A stretch of DNA of 64,000 nt from Sepioteuthis lessoniana (Eukaryota > Mollusca > Cephalopoda > Myopsida > Loliginidae): the NCBI GenBank assembly GCA_963585895.1, contig OY757934.1, positions 35,111,768 to 35,175,767 on the forward strand. Reading direction: 5' to 3'. This document shows, one piece after another, positions 10,870 through 21,433 of the stretch (position 1 is the stretch's first letter; the number at the start of each line of letters is the position of its first letter). The notes under the pieces were generated by a model that was given only the letters and a program-made list of their open reading frames with translations, was not told the origin of the DNA and did no database searches. A program made the translations under genes and the position numbers.

Positions 10870-11165
10870 TGTTGTTGTTCATCCATTTCCATGTTAATGT
10901 CAACTGGTTTTCGCCGGAGATTGACTAACAGCAAATCTTCCCAAATCTTCACCTCCTTATTTAGTATCATCACAGACCCCCAGTCGTACTGAGTAACCAC
11001 AATCCCGCCTGAATTCCTAATTAATCCTTTCTCGATTCTTGAGTTTTTGAATCGTTTCCAAGTGTGCCAATTATTATAATCAGGATTCTAATTTTCGTTT
11101 GTGGACACTATTCTCAGCTCTCGAATGAGATATTAGTATTTCATCAATTTTTCGCTTTCTTGAGT
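10800..11165 (-). mobile_element. Old REL-LINE 3' tail with TTA/AGT/TTG run
   Basis: Diverged copy of the tail (the GLLKGLEDLE region is recognisable near 11020-11060), with trinucleotide runs at 10813-10830 (TTA), 10833-10869 (AGT) and 10868-10879 (TTG) at its 3' end. The tract probably began as the element's (TTA)n tail. Confidence 0.5.
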
Positions 11166-11882
11166 TTTCACACGATATAAAAGGTTATTTTTTCCCTTTT
11201 TTTATGATTATCAAAATCTGACTTCTCACTTAGATCGAGTAATCAGTCTGGACACCAATATCCCAGAGAATTTTATTCTTTTTGCTTTCTACGGCAGTTT
11301 AAAGTTTGCCAAGATACCGTTTGTTTACAAAGACGAATCAAACTTTTTATTACAAATCCCATGTATGAATCGTTACATTCAGTTTTCCCTCTCATCCCTT
11401 TTCTTCACAAAAGGGAAATTTACAATTTTTTGTGGTTTATATATTTTCTCTTTGATATAATTAGTACCGGGGTACTTATTCCTGGCTGTAATGACAAGAA
11501 ATTCGTTTATCTTTTTAAGCTTCCTCTGCGTAACCATGTTCATAATTATTCGTTTGTGATAGTTTCTGTTTTCCTTTTAAATCCTTTCTCAACTTTTTAT
11601 TGGTGCATCGGCGGAAAAGTGAAATTCTACACAGTACATAGAAATAATACGATTTCCTCAAACGTAGAGCAATTTTTTAAGAGCATTAAACTTTGATCGA
11701 AGTATTATTGGCATTGAAGATATATTTCTTTTTAAAGTCGTTTACATGTGCCAAAAATAACAATGAAATTCAGTTACGAAAACTTTTGAGGCCTTCTTAC
11801 TTTGAAAAAAGTTCAGTAATGAAACTTACCGAACTCATGAAAATTTGCGCTGGTTAATTAGCATATGCAAATATAAAGCAAC

Positions 11883-11885
<3 letters not shown>
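11166..11885. other. Unrecognised; one 111-codon open frame
   Basis: A plus-strand frame (11361-11696) is open for 111 codons with hydrophobic, Phe/Ile-rich content typical of AT-rich DNA. No motif, Kozak context or splice signal supports it. Confidence 0.3.

Positions 11886-11961
<76 letters not shown>
11886..11961. repeat. (TA)n(TG)n compound microsatellite
   Basis: TA run to about 11924 followed by a TG run, then CG/GT-rich sequence to 12000. Confidence 0.95.
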
Positions 11962-11963
<2 letters not shown>

Positions 11964-12000
11964 CGCGCGCGCGCACGTGTGTGTGTGTATGTGTGTGTGG

Positions 12001-12098
12001 ACTTTAAAATGAAATAGTCCACGAGCGAATTTGCTTTTCTGAAAGAAAGATAAATAACCTAAAAGCAAATTCACTCGTGGACCAATTCCTTTTAAAGT
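12001..12098. repeat. Short fold-back element between microsatellites
   Basis: Inverted arms 12001-12038 and 12061-12098 (38 bp each, 4 mismatches; core GTCCACGAG and GAATTTGCTTTT) separated by a 22-bp loop. The left side abuts (TG)n and the right side is close to (TA)n at 12135-12198. MITE-like, but no terminal TSD was identified. Confidence 0.85.
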
Positions 12099-12133
12099 AT
12101 TTACTTTTTTCTTTTATTGGACCAACAAAAAAC

Positions 12134-12134
<1 letters not shown>

Positions 12135-12198
<64 letters not shown>
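12135..12198. repeat. (TA)n microsatellite
   Basis: Uninterrupted AT alternation of about 64 bp. Confidence 0.95.
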
Positions 12199-12201
<3 letters not shown>

Positions 12202-12542
12202 AATTAATTAAACAAATAAACTAAAGGGCAGAAAATAATATTTCACCTATTTAAATCTATCTGATAAACAATACTTTTATCAAAAATAATTTGTTTTAGT
12301 ATCCTAATTCTTTCACTTTAATATAAAAGATACCTGAAAATAATTTCAAGAATTTAGATATTTTGTTGTCTTATTAATAAGTGTTGATAATTATGGACTT
12401 TCAGTTCATTCCATCATTTTTCTCGGTATCTGACTTGAAATTTGATACATTATGCATATTTGCATTTTTAATATACTTCAATTTTATGGAATTAAAAAAT
12501 CAATTAGCTGTTTACTACAATTCCAATTCTGTATAATTTCAG

Positions 12543-12721
12543 CGAAAGGGAGATAACGTTGTGGAGAGTGGTTAGCTGGGACAGGTATCGCGGCGAAGCC
12601 ACCATGGAGAGAGCTGTGAGCTAAGACCAAATGTGTGGATATGTAGGGTTAGACTTCACTTTGCTTAGTCTATCCTTTTCCTTCCTCACTGTGAGACGCA
12701 CGCATAATCCTGAGAAAAAAG
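12543..12721 (+). other. Candidate spliced exon (5' UTR or first coding exon)
   Basis: The interval is bounded by a plausible acceptor (TCTGTATAATTTCAG ending at 12542) and a perfect donor (AAG|GTAAGT, GT at 12722), and is richer in GC than its surroundings. It contains GCCACCATGG, an ideal initiation context (ATG 12604), but that frame stops after six codons, like an upstream ORF. A second ATG at 12631 stays open to the donor (30 codons, hydrophobic stretch LDFTLLSLSFSFLTV), leaving phase 1. Either a 5' UTR exon or the start of a secreted/membrane product. No downstream exon was recognised. Chance occurrence is possible. Confidence 0.3.
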
Positions 12722-12889
12722 GTAAGTGGGTCGTTACAACGATTTTAATATAAAGATCATCGATTTTTAGTAAATGCTTAAATATGTTGGTTAAGATATT
12801 TTCTTGAAAAATCCAGGAAAATGTTTTTCTTTAATTTGCATACATTTTTTATAAGTAAATTAGAAAATAACTATACATTGGTAATTAAT

Positions 12890-13500
12890 TTTATGAAATC
12901 AACTCTTAAATGACTTTCCACAAACTGCATCTCAGCAGAAGGGTAAGACAACACCCACCCACCCCCGCCAATGAGTGTCCTGCATATGATATTAAACCAT
13001 CTGATAGCGAGGCTCCGGCCTTGGAGATTTCGAGAATGTAGAGTACCCCTTCATTGCAATTGCTCAAAAAAAAAATTGCACCTGATAGGGTCCTATCCAT
13101 TGGTTAAATAGAACAAACTATATGTGCATCCAAGTGACTGATGTATAGAAATACTTGAAACTATTTAACGGTGTGCAAAAAGAATCTCAGGCTCGTTTAA
13201 AAATGTTTTCTTCAAAATGTTTTCACAAATCATATATGTATATTCAATATATGTATATAAACAGGATTTTGCATTGAATAACCTAGAATAGTTGATATGC
13301 CATAAAACCCAACCAAACCAAATCACATATATTTAATATAAATGTATAAAGAGTATTTCGCATTAAATAACCTACAATGGTAGATATGCCATAAAACTCA
13401 ACCAAACCAAATCATATATATTTAATATATAAAGAGGATTTAACATTAAATAACCTACAATGGTTGATATGCCATTAAACCCAACAAAAACAAACCTTAA
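12890..13500 (+). repeat. Repeat-4 copy with a tripled 3' end
   Basis: Head region 12890-13105 (ATGAGTGTCCTGCATATGAT, ACCATCTGATAGCGAGG, CACCTGATAGGGTCCTATCC). Downstream, the 3' module ATTAAATAACCTACAATGGT plus TGATATGCCATAAAACCC occurs three times, at about 13270, 13360 and 13445, each followed by AACCAAACCAAA-like sequence. The tripled tail points to local tandem duplication. Confidence 0.75.
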
Positions 13501-13743
13501 ATAACTCAGTAAAAACTATAAGTTTTGCCTTAAATCTTCAAATCCAATCTAGTAATTCGCATGATGAAAACCAACTATATTACTTTCTTTCAAAATACTA
13601 ATTTAGTTAAAACATTTAATGTCTGATTGAAAACCAGTGCCAGGTAAGTAAGACATCGGTCCAGATTAGTTGTCCGGATTAGTGATAAGAAGGATGCCTA
13701 GTTGTGCTAGTCGAGTGAGACCTAGACAATGCTTTGGCTTTAA

Positions 13744-13779
13744 GCGCAATGTGTTATTAAAAATAACACATTACGCCCA
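13744..13779. repeat. Small perfect hairpin
   Basis: AATGTGTTATT / AATAACACATT with a 3-nt loop, extended by GCG/CGC after one mismatch. Function unknown; could form an RNA hairpin if transcribed. Confidence 0.7.
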
Positions 13780-14103
13780 TAACGACTTAACAGTACATGA
13801 ATTAGCGATCTCACTGTGGTTGTCAATCACTCTACAGGCTTACGTTGCGCAGCTCCAACCGAGCTGAATAATGTAAAGCAACTAAAATTTCCTGTTCACA
13901 TCATCAAAACAATATTCAACTCAGAAATAATAATGTTTTTTAGATTTAAGTATCCAAGTGATCGTTTCAAAATTTTGTCCTGGGAAGAATACATGAAGGA
14001 AACTTATGAGAATCTTGCTAAATACAAAAAAAAAATGATGGAATAATGACGAAACCAGAACTAATGGGCTCACAGTGAGCCAACTGTAGTGGACTGCAGG
14101 GGA

Positions 14104-14287
14104 TTGCAATAAATTCATTCTGCAAGGCCCTGGCAGAGCTTGGAATAACAGGAGAAGAAAAAGGCGGAGCTTTAAGTACCATCAGGGAAGTCACAGAAAA
14201 TACCTCCGGTAGTTTTGAATAAAGAGGACTAACCTGTGAGTTGTCGCTGCTAGAATGTGAGTCTGGCATGCAATACACTGAATGGGT
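14104..14287 (+). pseudogene. Unrecognised coding-like remnant
   Basis: One frame reads IAINSFCKALAELGITGEEK, then ALSTIREVTENTSGSFE, a stop, and LTCELSLLECESGMQYTEWV, with amino-acid composition unlike random AT-rich DNA. Surrounding sequence (13900-14430) is also less AT-biased. It may be a fragment of a mobile element or an old gene; I do not recognise the family. One internal stop. Confidence 0.3.
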
Positions 14288-14477
14288 TCCCTAACGAGAG
14301 GGTCTGATGTTTAAAAAGACTCGAAACCCTAGATGAACCCAGAAACATCACTCATGATGCATCCCAATTCACCCGTCTTAAAACTGGATGGCAAAATCTA
14401 ATTTGTTTTCATAATCAAGTGTTAATCATCGTCACCATAAATTCATTATCAATGTTGTACAACTTTTAGCCAATCAC

Positions 14478-14480
<3 letters not shown>

Positions 14481-14522
<42 letters not shown>
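14481..14522. repeat. (TC)n microsatellite
   Basis: TC run followed by CCTCTTCCTCC. Confidence 0.95.
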
Positions 14523-14527
<5 letters not shown>

Positions 14528-15006
14528 CCTCCTCCTCCTACCCACGCCAGAGCATTTGCTGAGGAAAATGTTCTTGTTTTGTGTTATTATTACCAGTTTT
14601 TCAATTTTTGTTGAAGATATTCTCTATACAACTATGTGCAGAAACAAAGGTAAAAATCAGTGAGGAAAAAATTCGTTTCCTGACTGGATTCTGCTTTTGC
14701 TTATCTTTTTTCTTTTTTTTTTTTTTTTTTTTTTTTTTCTATAGCCTGTCATTTCTTTGATCTGTACTCTGGTTCTTGTTTCTCATTTTTATCATTTTTT
14801 TTTAACTATTTACATTTTCTACACTTATTCTGTAAACAGTCTAATAATCTGCTCGTCATTTTATAACATAATTCACAGTCAATCTTTTTTCGTCTCTTTA
14901 CGTATCATATCTAGCTTCTAAGTTTTGAGCATTATTATACTAGCAGTGGTACCCAAATGTGCTCTCGGAAAAAAAAGATTAAACAAAATGCTTCAATTAA
15001 AAAATT

Positions 15007-15008
<2 letters not shown>
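14523..15008. other. T-rich sequence, no gene seen
   Basis: Includes a poly-T run at 14713-14738. No coding signal. Confidence 0.5.

Positions 15009-15064
<56 letters not shown>
15009..15064. repeat. (TA)n microsatellite
   Basis: Uninterrupted TA run. Confidence 0.95.
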
Positions 15065-15065
<1 letters not shown>

Positions 15066-15416
15066 GAATACAGAATTATGAACATGAAAATACATAACAA
15101 AAAGAGTTTTAAACAAAGAAAAAATTCTGAATAGTTTCTAAAAGCTGCTTGTACCATGTATTTCTTCCTGTCTTTCGCATATACGTAGAATCATTTTAAC
15201 TAATTTCTCGTGATCATCCAGCATATAGGTTCGTCCTGTGAAAAACATGATTTTCTCCTTGTCTATCTCCCATTCTAACACTTGATGACCTCCAGAAATC
15301 TCTAATGACTTTCGCGGTCAATCTCGCATAGTGTGTTTTGGAGCTCGAATTCAAATCAATATCCATACAAAGACAGGTCTTTGGATTTTTCGCTCGGGCA
15401 TGATCTTCGGACACAC

Positions 15417-15418
<2 letters not shown>

Positions 15419-15462
<44 letters not shown>
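15419..15462. repeat. (GA)n microsatellite
   Basis: Uninterrupted GA run; frames through it are low-complexity artefacts. Confidence 0.95.
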
Positions 15463-15465
<3 letters not shown>

Positions 15466-15660
15466 CAGCATCAGGTTAAAGGTGTATCGTCATTAATTTC
15501 CTAGAATCATTAATTTTACTGTATCCTTTATTCATCTGAATATTTGACTATGGGCACTGCTTTTGCGTTCTTATGTTTTTATTTGATATCAAACAATTTA
15601 CTTTCTATATCTTATGAACTTTAATATATTTATTTTCCTTTTGATTTTGTATTTTCTGAA

Positions 15661-17225
15661 AACATTTTTCTAGTATTCCTAAGTAGACATAATTGACAAA
15701 ACTTAGTAGACAAAACTTTTTTCTAGTATTCCTAAGTAGAAATAATTGACAAAACTTAGTAGACAAAACTTTTTTCTAGTATTCCTAAGTAGACATAATT
15801 GACAAAACTTAGTGGACAAAACTTTTTTCTAACATTCCTAAGTAGACATAATTGACAAAACTTAGTAGACAAAACTTTTTTCTAGTATTCCTAAGTAGAA
15901 ATAATTGACAAAACTTAGTAGACAAAACTTTTTTCTAGTATTCCTAAGTAGAAATAATTGACAAAAGTTAATAGACAAAACTTTTTTCTAGTATTCCTAA
16001 GTAGAAATAATTGACAAAACTTAGTAGACAAAACTTTTTTCTAGTATTCCTAAGTAGAAATAATTGACAAAACTTAGTAGACAAAACTTTTTTCTAGTAT
16101 TCCTAAGAAGACATAATTGACAAAACTTAGTAGACAAAACTTTTTTCTAGTATTCCTAAGAAGACATAATTGACAAAACTTACTAGACAAAACTTTTTTC
16201 TAGTATTCCTAAGAAGACATAATTGACAAAACTTAGTAGACAAAACTTTTTTCTAGTATTCCTAAGTAGAAATAATTGACAAAACTTACTAGACAAAACT
16301 TTTTTCTAGTATTCCTAAGTAGACATAATTGACAAAACTTATAGACAAAACTTTTTTCTAGTATTCCTAAGTAGACATAATTGACAAAACGTAGTAGACA
16401 AAACTTTTTTCTAGTATTCCTAAGTAGACATAATTGACAAAACTTAGTAGACAAAACTTTTTTCTAGTATTCCTAAGTAGAAATAATTGACAAAACTTAC
16501 TAGACAAAACTTTTTTCTAGTATTCCTAAGTAGACATAATTGACAAAACATAATAGACAAAACTTTTTTTCGTATTCCTAAGTAGATATAATTGACAAAA
16601 CTTAGTAGTCAAAACTTTTTTCTAGTATTCCTAAGTAGACATAATTGACAAAACGTAGTAGACAAAACTTTTTTCTAGTATTCCTAAGTAGACATAATTG
16701 ACAAAATTCAGTAGACAAAACTTTTTTCTAGTATTCCTAAGTAGACATAATTGACAAAACTTAGTAGTCAAAACTTTTTTCTAGTATTCCTAAGTAGAAA
16801 TAATTGACAAAACTTAGTAGACAAAACTTTTTTCTAGTATTCTGAAGTAGACATAATAGACAAAACTTAGTAGACAAAACTTTTTTCTAGTATTCCTAAG
16901 TAGAAATAATTGACAAAACTTAGTAGACAAAACTTTTTTCTAGTATTCCTAAGTAGAAATAATTGACAAAACTTAGTAGACAAAACTTTTTTCTGGTATT
17001 CCTAAGTAGACATAATTGACAAAACTTAGGAGACAAAACTTTTTTCTAGTATTCCTAAGTAGAAATAATTGACAAAACTCAGTAGACAAAACTTTTTTCT
17101 AGTATTCTTAAGTAGACATAATTGACAAAACTTAATAGACAAAACTTTTTTCTAGTATTCTTAAGTAGACATAATTGACAAAACTTAGTAGACAAAACTT
17201 TTTTCTAGTATTCCTAAGAAGACAT
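15661..17225. repeat. 53-bp tandem array, about 29 units
   Basis: Regular period of 53 bp (the TAGTATTCCTAAGTAGA block recurs at 15671, 15724, 15777 and so on). Each unit contains CATAATTGACAAAACTTAG and TAGACAAAACTTTTTTC, i.e. an internal near-repeat of AGTAGACA. Main variants: AGTAGACATAAT versus AGTAGAAATAAT, and AAGAAGACAT in a subset near 16100-16210 and at the right end. Units differ by few substitutions, so the array is fairly young. No unit-length ORF (53 is not a multiple of 3). Confidence 0.95.
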
Positions 17226-17335
17226 TCAACGTCTGATATTTCATCTGCCTCACACTTTTCTAGGGAAATCCAGTTTGAAATAATATTTCTATTTCATTTT
17301 ATTTTGTTTTGTTTTTTATCCAACATATATATATA

Positions 17336-17388
17336 TATAAAGTCATCCACAGACAGATCTGTTTCGTTCTATCACAACTCAGAATCTG
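17336..17388 (-). mobile_element. SINE-4 3' tail fragment
   Basis: Same sequence as the 3' end of the copies near 37.2 and 37.5 kb (GTCATCCACAGACAGATCTG on the plus strand), immediately beside a short (TA)n run at 17326-17338. Confidence 0.65.
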
Positions 17389-17389
17389 T

Positions 17390-17443
17390 AATTGATAAAA
17401 ACAATCATTTCGTATATATACGAAATGATTGTTTTTATCAATT
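17390..17443. repeat. Perfect 54-bp palindrome
   Basis: Two 27-bp arms with no loop and no mismatch, centred between 17416 and 17417 (core CGTATATATACG; arms contain AAAACAATCATTTCG). It sits directly after the SINE-4 tail fragment. Confidence 0.95.
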
Positions 17444-17583
17444 AAATTGTTTCATCGTCTGTTACCGATTATTTTTAAATTTAATTAATTTTAAAATCGG
17501 TCTGTCAGCGATTTTTATCAAATTGAGCGCCTTAAACATTCACACCGTCAACTACGAAATCTAAAGATATAAAGCAATTCGTT

Positions 17584-17850
17584 ATGGTAAGAGAAGCATT
17601 TAATAACAATGCTGCGGGCAATATTGTTATTAATAAAAGTAATAATTATTTCGGCATCAATCATAATGGATGGAATGTTATAATAACCGGCTGTGCTTCA
17701 AGCAAGAACATTGAATTGGTTTCAATCGACCAGCACCACTGGGCACTCTTCTTACCGACAATTCGGACAACTAATTTGAACAGGTGCTTTGCTTACCTGG
17801 CACTGATTAATGATACACTACTTCGAAAGCAGACAGAAGATACTTAAATT
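17584..17850 (+). other. 87-codon open frame of unknown nature
   Basis: ATG at 17584 (context TTATGG), open to 17847. Content is mixed and not low-complexity (ASSKNIELVSIDQHHWALFL, NLNRCFAYLALINDTLLRKQ). No domain recognised and no neighbouring exons seen. Could be a repeat-derived frame. Confidence 0.2.
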
Positions 17851-18015
17851 GAATGAATTTTTTTAACTTTTTGGAATTGATTTGGACACAGGTGTAAAAA
17901 AAATATCTTATGAAATTAGGAGTTACTTACTATGCTATCAATATTCTATCATAATAACTGAATAAGAAATATATTTTGATAAAAACGATGTTATTAATGT
18001 AACTTACATAACATC

Positions 18016-18034
18016 TCACACACACACACACACA

Positions 18035-18114
<80 letters not shown>
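18016..18114. repeat. (CA)n(TA)n compound microsatellite
   Basis: CA run 18016-18035, then about 78 bp of TA. Confidence 0.95.
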
Positions 18115-18115
<1 letters not shown>

Positions 18116-18167
18116 TGATGGAAAATAAAATTGAAACCCCCTCCGAATATGTATTTCTACTAACTTA

Positions 18168-18440
18168 CGATGCGTAGCATAATGGTTACAGTGTTCGCCA
18201 ATGGTCCGGGAGACCTGGGTTCAATCTCAGTTTGAGTAATATCAAAGACTCGAAAAGTGGTACTTGATGCTACCTTGCATAACACTCAGCATTATAAATT
18301 AAAGATCAAGAGTAAAATGGAGCAATCCACGGAAAGGAGTAGCGCCCCCCCCCCGGCCGCTACACCTTGGTCTAGTGGCTATCGAAAAGGTATCCTTCGA
18401 GTCACCCTCGACTACGGTCACCAACTTTACTTTACTTACT
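18168..18440 (+). mobile_element. SINE-1 copy (tRNA-derived)
   Basis: Head with A-box-like TAGCATAATGG, the TTCGCCAATGGTCCGGGAGA segment and B-box GGTTCAATCTC, then a body (GGTACTTGATGCTACCTTGC, GGAGCAATCCACGGAAAGG) ending CAACTTTACTTTACTTA. RNA polymerase III promoter type; mobilised in trans by a LINE. A run of nine Cs replaces the usual CTCCCC. Confidence 0.85.
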
Positions 18441-18699
18441 GTGCATTATCAAACATGCTGTTGAATACGTACATACACAGGTTTTAAAACAAAAGGGTTT
18501 ATCAACATTACTCAGGACTTTATATCGATATTCTACATATCCTTCTTTGGTGTTTACACAAATCTGTAATTTCGAAGAGTTTTAGAAACGGCGTACTGGC
18601 ATGAGTGTTGCTACGCCACAAGATTGTCTAAGGCTTTGAAAATGTTATCAAAACATCTACTACAAACAACTTATATGGACGTAGTATATCCAAATCAAA

Positions 18700-19197
18700 A
18701 CTGGTATCATCCTTCAAAGTGTTACAATTTTGATTTTGTTTGTTTGGGTTTTATGGCATATCAACCTTTGTAGGTTATTTAATGCCAAATTCATTTTTAT
18801 TAAAAAAAAATTTATTTCAAACAATTCAGTTTAGCATACAAAACCAGTTCAATTTTAAACAATTCAGTTTAGCATAAGTACGCAGTTTTAATGTCAAAAT
18901 AGTTCTATTTCAAGCAATTCAGTTTAGTATAAGTACACAGTTTAGTATAAGTACACAATTTAGTTCTAATTGACCTATAGATAGGACCCTATCAGGTGCT
19001 ACCACTCCGGGTCAAAGTTGACCTGGAAACGATGGAAACGAAGGGGTGCTCCACATTCCCCCAAAACTCTAATATTACTGTAACCTCACCATCAAATTCT
19101 TTAGAGTTATATCCAGGACACTCGTTGTGGGGGTATCTTACCCCTCTGCAGAGAAGCAGTCGGTGTATTCTACAGCTCCAGCCGACTAGGCAATATT
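18700..19197 (-). repeat. Repeat-4 copy
   Basis: Read right to left: head near 19195 (GCTGGAGCTGTAGAATACAC), GGACACTCGTTGTGGGGGTA, then GATAGGACCCTATCAGGTGC at 18981-19000, a degenerate tandem body with CAATTCAGTTTAGCATA words, and the 3' hairpin module at 18745-18790 (TTTGGCATTAAATAACCTAC on minus). The head end abuts (TA)n. Confidence 0.75.
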
Positions 19198-19206
19198 TTG
19201 ATGTTA

Positions 19207-19207
<1 letters not shown>

Positions 19208-19270
<63 letters not shown>
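19208..19270. repeat. (TA)n microsatellite
   Basis: Uninterrupted run; frames of alternating Ile/Tyr through it are artefacts. Confidence 0.95.
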
Positions 19271-19272
<2 letters not shown>

Positions 19273-19574
19273 TTTAATTCTGTGAATAGACTTAAAAAGT
19301 AAAATCCAAATAGTGTGGTCAATGCACGGCAAATTTTATTTGAAATTTTGAATTTTAAATTCATTTTAAAAGTGATAAACTTGCGGTTTAGTGATGAAAT
19401 TCCAAAGTCTTATTAAATTTAACTTCTTTTGGGGAAATAGCGGCCTGATAAATAACATTCTCTATGTTACAGTTTCCCTATTAGGAGCATTCCTTTTATT
19501 CTTCAATTACATGAATGTTTATTTCTTTCCTTATTTTCCCAATTTAAGTTGGCCAGTGGATTTTTTTATGGTAC
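19271..19574. other. No supported feature
   Basis: AT-rich; no motif recognised. Confidence 0.5.
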
Positions 19575-19862
19575 TATTTACCAACCCCTCCGTTCGGGCA
19601 GGATATGACACAAGGTCAATTTTTAAGCGGAGTTTAACAGGTTTGAGTTCAGAGTTTTCCTTCTCCTAGACTAGTTGCCTAACCATGGCTGAAGAACCAA
19701 GTCTGTCCTACTATTTACCCATAGCTGGAGGGAGAATTATTGGATTCATACCTTTCCTAAGGGTATTAGTGCTATGTGAAATGCAATCAGTCTCGTCCAG
19801 GATTTGAACTCGTATCGCCGTGTTCATTTCCTACGGCGATAACGACTGGTTATGGTTATGAA
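19575..19862 (-). mobile_element. SINE-2 copy (tRNA-derived)
   Basis: Minus-strand head with B-box GAGTTCAAATCCTGG at about 19798-19812, body, and 3' end ACCTTGTGTCATATCCTGCC followed by CGAACGGAGGGGTTGGTAAA. The A-box half is disturbed at the right end. Confidence 0.85.
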
Positions 19863-20547
19863 TTGTTTTTGACATATTGTTGGTGCATGAATAGCTGATG
19901 TTAAGGTGTTTCTATTAAATATTTTACTTAGAGGGTTGTTTTTCTTGAAATGTTTATCGATTGAATTTTAAAAACATTTTCTTATATTAATATTTGAGAT
20001 TTTACTGAAAGTATGGTTAAACCATATTATTTTTCTGTGTCAATTTTTGTTTTTATAATTATTATTTCTAATATACGTAATTCTTATGTGGAATATTGTT
20101 ATATTCATATGTATTAGTTTCATTAAGGTCCAAAAATTCAAGTTCCTGTTTGAAACTGCTGTTAAGTAGAGTTTCATTATACAGCCCTTAGTTATACTTA
20201 ATAATTCTTTTTGAAGAAGATAATGTATTTATTCTCAAATTTACTGCGTTAGGTATCTGTTTAATTATAGATCTTGGGTAGTTAGAGGTGACATTGATAT
20301 AGGTAGGTATGTCATTATTTTTATTGATAGGTTAGAAGGAGTTATTATTTAAATCAAAAGTAACATCTGGAAAGTTAACTACTTTCAAATTAAAGGAGAT
20401 CTCAGTTTTTAATCCAAGGATTTTAAATATTCTAATAATGAATTAAATAGTATGGAGGTAAAATTTTAAGTTTAAAATTTTTTTAACATAAACAAGAAAT
20501 GAAAAAAAAAGAGATAACTATTAAAGATTCACCTCACTCAAATAATA
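19863..20547. other. No supported feature
   Basis: AT-rich unique sequence. Confidence 0.5.
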
Positions 20548-20549
20548 GA

Positions 20550-20740
20550 GATTTGGTAAAATGGTTAGAGTGTTCGCCAGTAGCCCGGGAGACCTGGCAT
20601 TATTAGGTACGGATCAAGGGTAAAGTGAGTCAATCCTGGGAAAAGAGTATCGCCCTCCCCTATACCTTGTTGTTGTAGTTATTGAGAAGGGATCCTTCGG
20701 GTCTCACTCGACTATGGTCGCCAACTTTACTTTTATTATC
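20550..20740 (+). mobile_element. SINE-1 copy with internal deletion
   Basis: A-box region (TTTGGTAAAATGGTTAGAGTG) and TTCGCCAGTAGCCCGGGAGA are present, but the B-box and first body half are deleted; it resumes at GGATCAAGGGTAAAGTG and ends CAACTTTACTTTTA. Loss of the B-box should silence its promoter. Confidence 0.8.
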
Positions 20741-20799
20741 CTAAATATAAATAAGTTAAATAAATTATTTGGCTAATGGTCGTAGTATTACCTGATTAA

Positions 20800-21160
20800 A
20801 ACGATGAATAAAGTATCCCAAATCATCTGATATCTTTCAAAATTTTAAATAAACATAGATATTTGTAAATATTAAACAATTAAACATTTAATTAAATTTA
20901 CATTGAAATACAAATAGAAATAAGATAATACAACTAGATTCTAAAAAATATATTTTGAAAATAGAAAAAATTAGAATTTCAAAATTCAATAGATAATCGA
21001 TAAAGTAACCAATATCATCTGATAATGTTCAAAAATTTAAGTAAACGAAGATATTGGTAAATCTTAAACAATTAAAGATTTGATAAAATTTAGATTAAAA
21101 TACAAATAAAATTAAGACGACACAACTAGATTCTTAAAAAATATATTTCAAAGATAGATA
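20800..21160. repeat. Diverged 191-bp tandem duplication
   Basis: 20811-20963 and 21002-21156 match along their length (AAACAATTAAACATTT / AAACAATTAAAGATTT; CAACTAGATTCTAAAAAATA / CAACTAGATTCTTAAAAAAT) with frequent substitutions. Old duplication of AT-rich DNA. Confidence 0.7.
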
Positions 21161-21340
21161 AATTTTAGAGTTTAGCATAAATTTTGAATTCAAAATCTTA
21201 AATAAAATTCTAATAAAAAATTTAAAATCGGAAATCTGTTTATTGATAAGAAATGAAAAAAAAGATTAATACCGACAGACAACTGGAAGTAAAGGACGAA
21301 CGTAGTTACCTATTATATATTGGAATGTTTTCTAAGCCGA

Positions 21341-21380
21341 GATACATATACATATAGATATGTATGTATGTATATATATG

Positions 21381-21415
<35 letters not shown>
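21341..21415. repeat. TA/TG-rich microsatellite with GA end
   Basis: Interrupted TA run changing to (GA)n near 21404-21414. Confidence 0.9.
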
Positions 21416-21433
21416 GGGGGAGAAAGGAAGGAA

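Noticed and set aside
11361-11696. 111-codon frame as a gene
   Set aside because: Hydrophobic AT-driven composition, no motif, no splice or start support; listed only as an unassigned interval.
16233-16454. Cys-rich minus-strand frame in the 53-bp array
   Set aside because: Repeat period is not a multiple of 3 and the frame exists only by repetition.
15661-17225. CRISPR-like array
   Set aside because: Units are contiguous near-identical 53-mers without unique spacers, and the context is eukaryotic.
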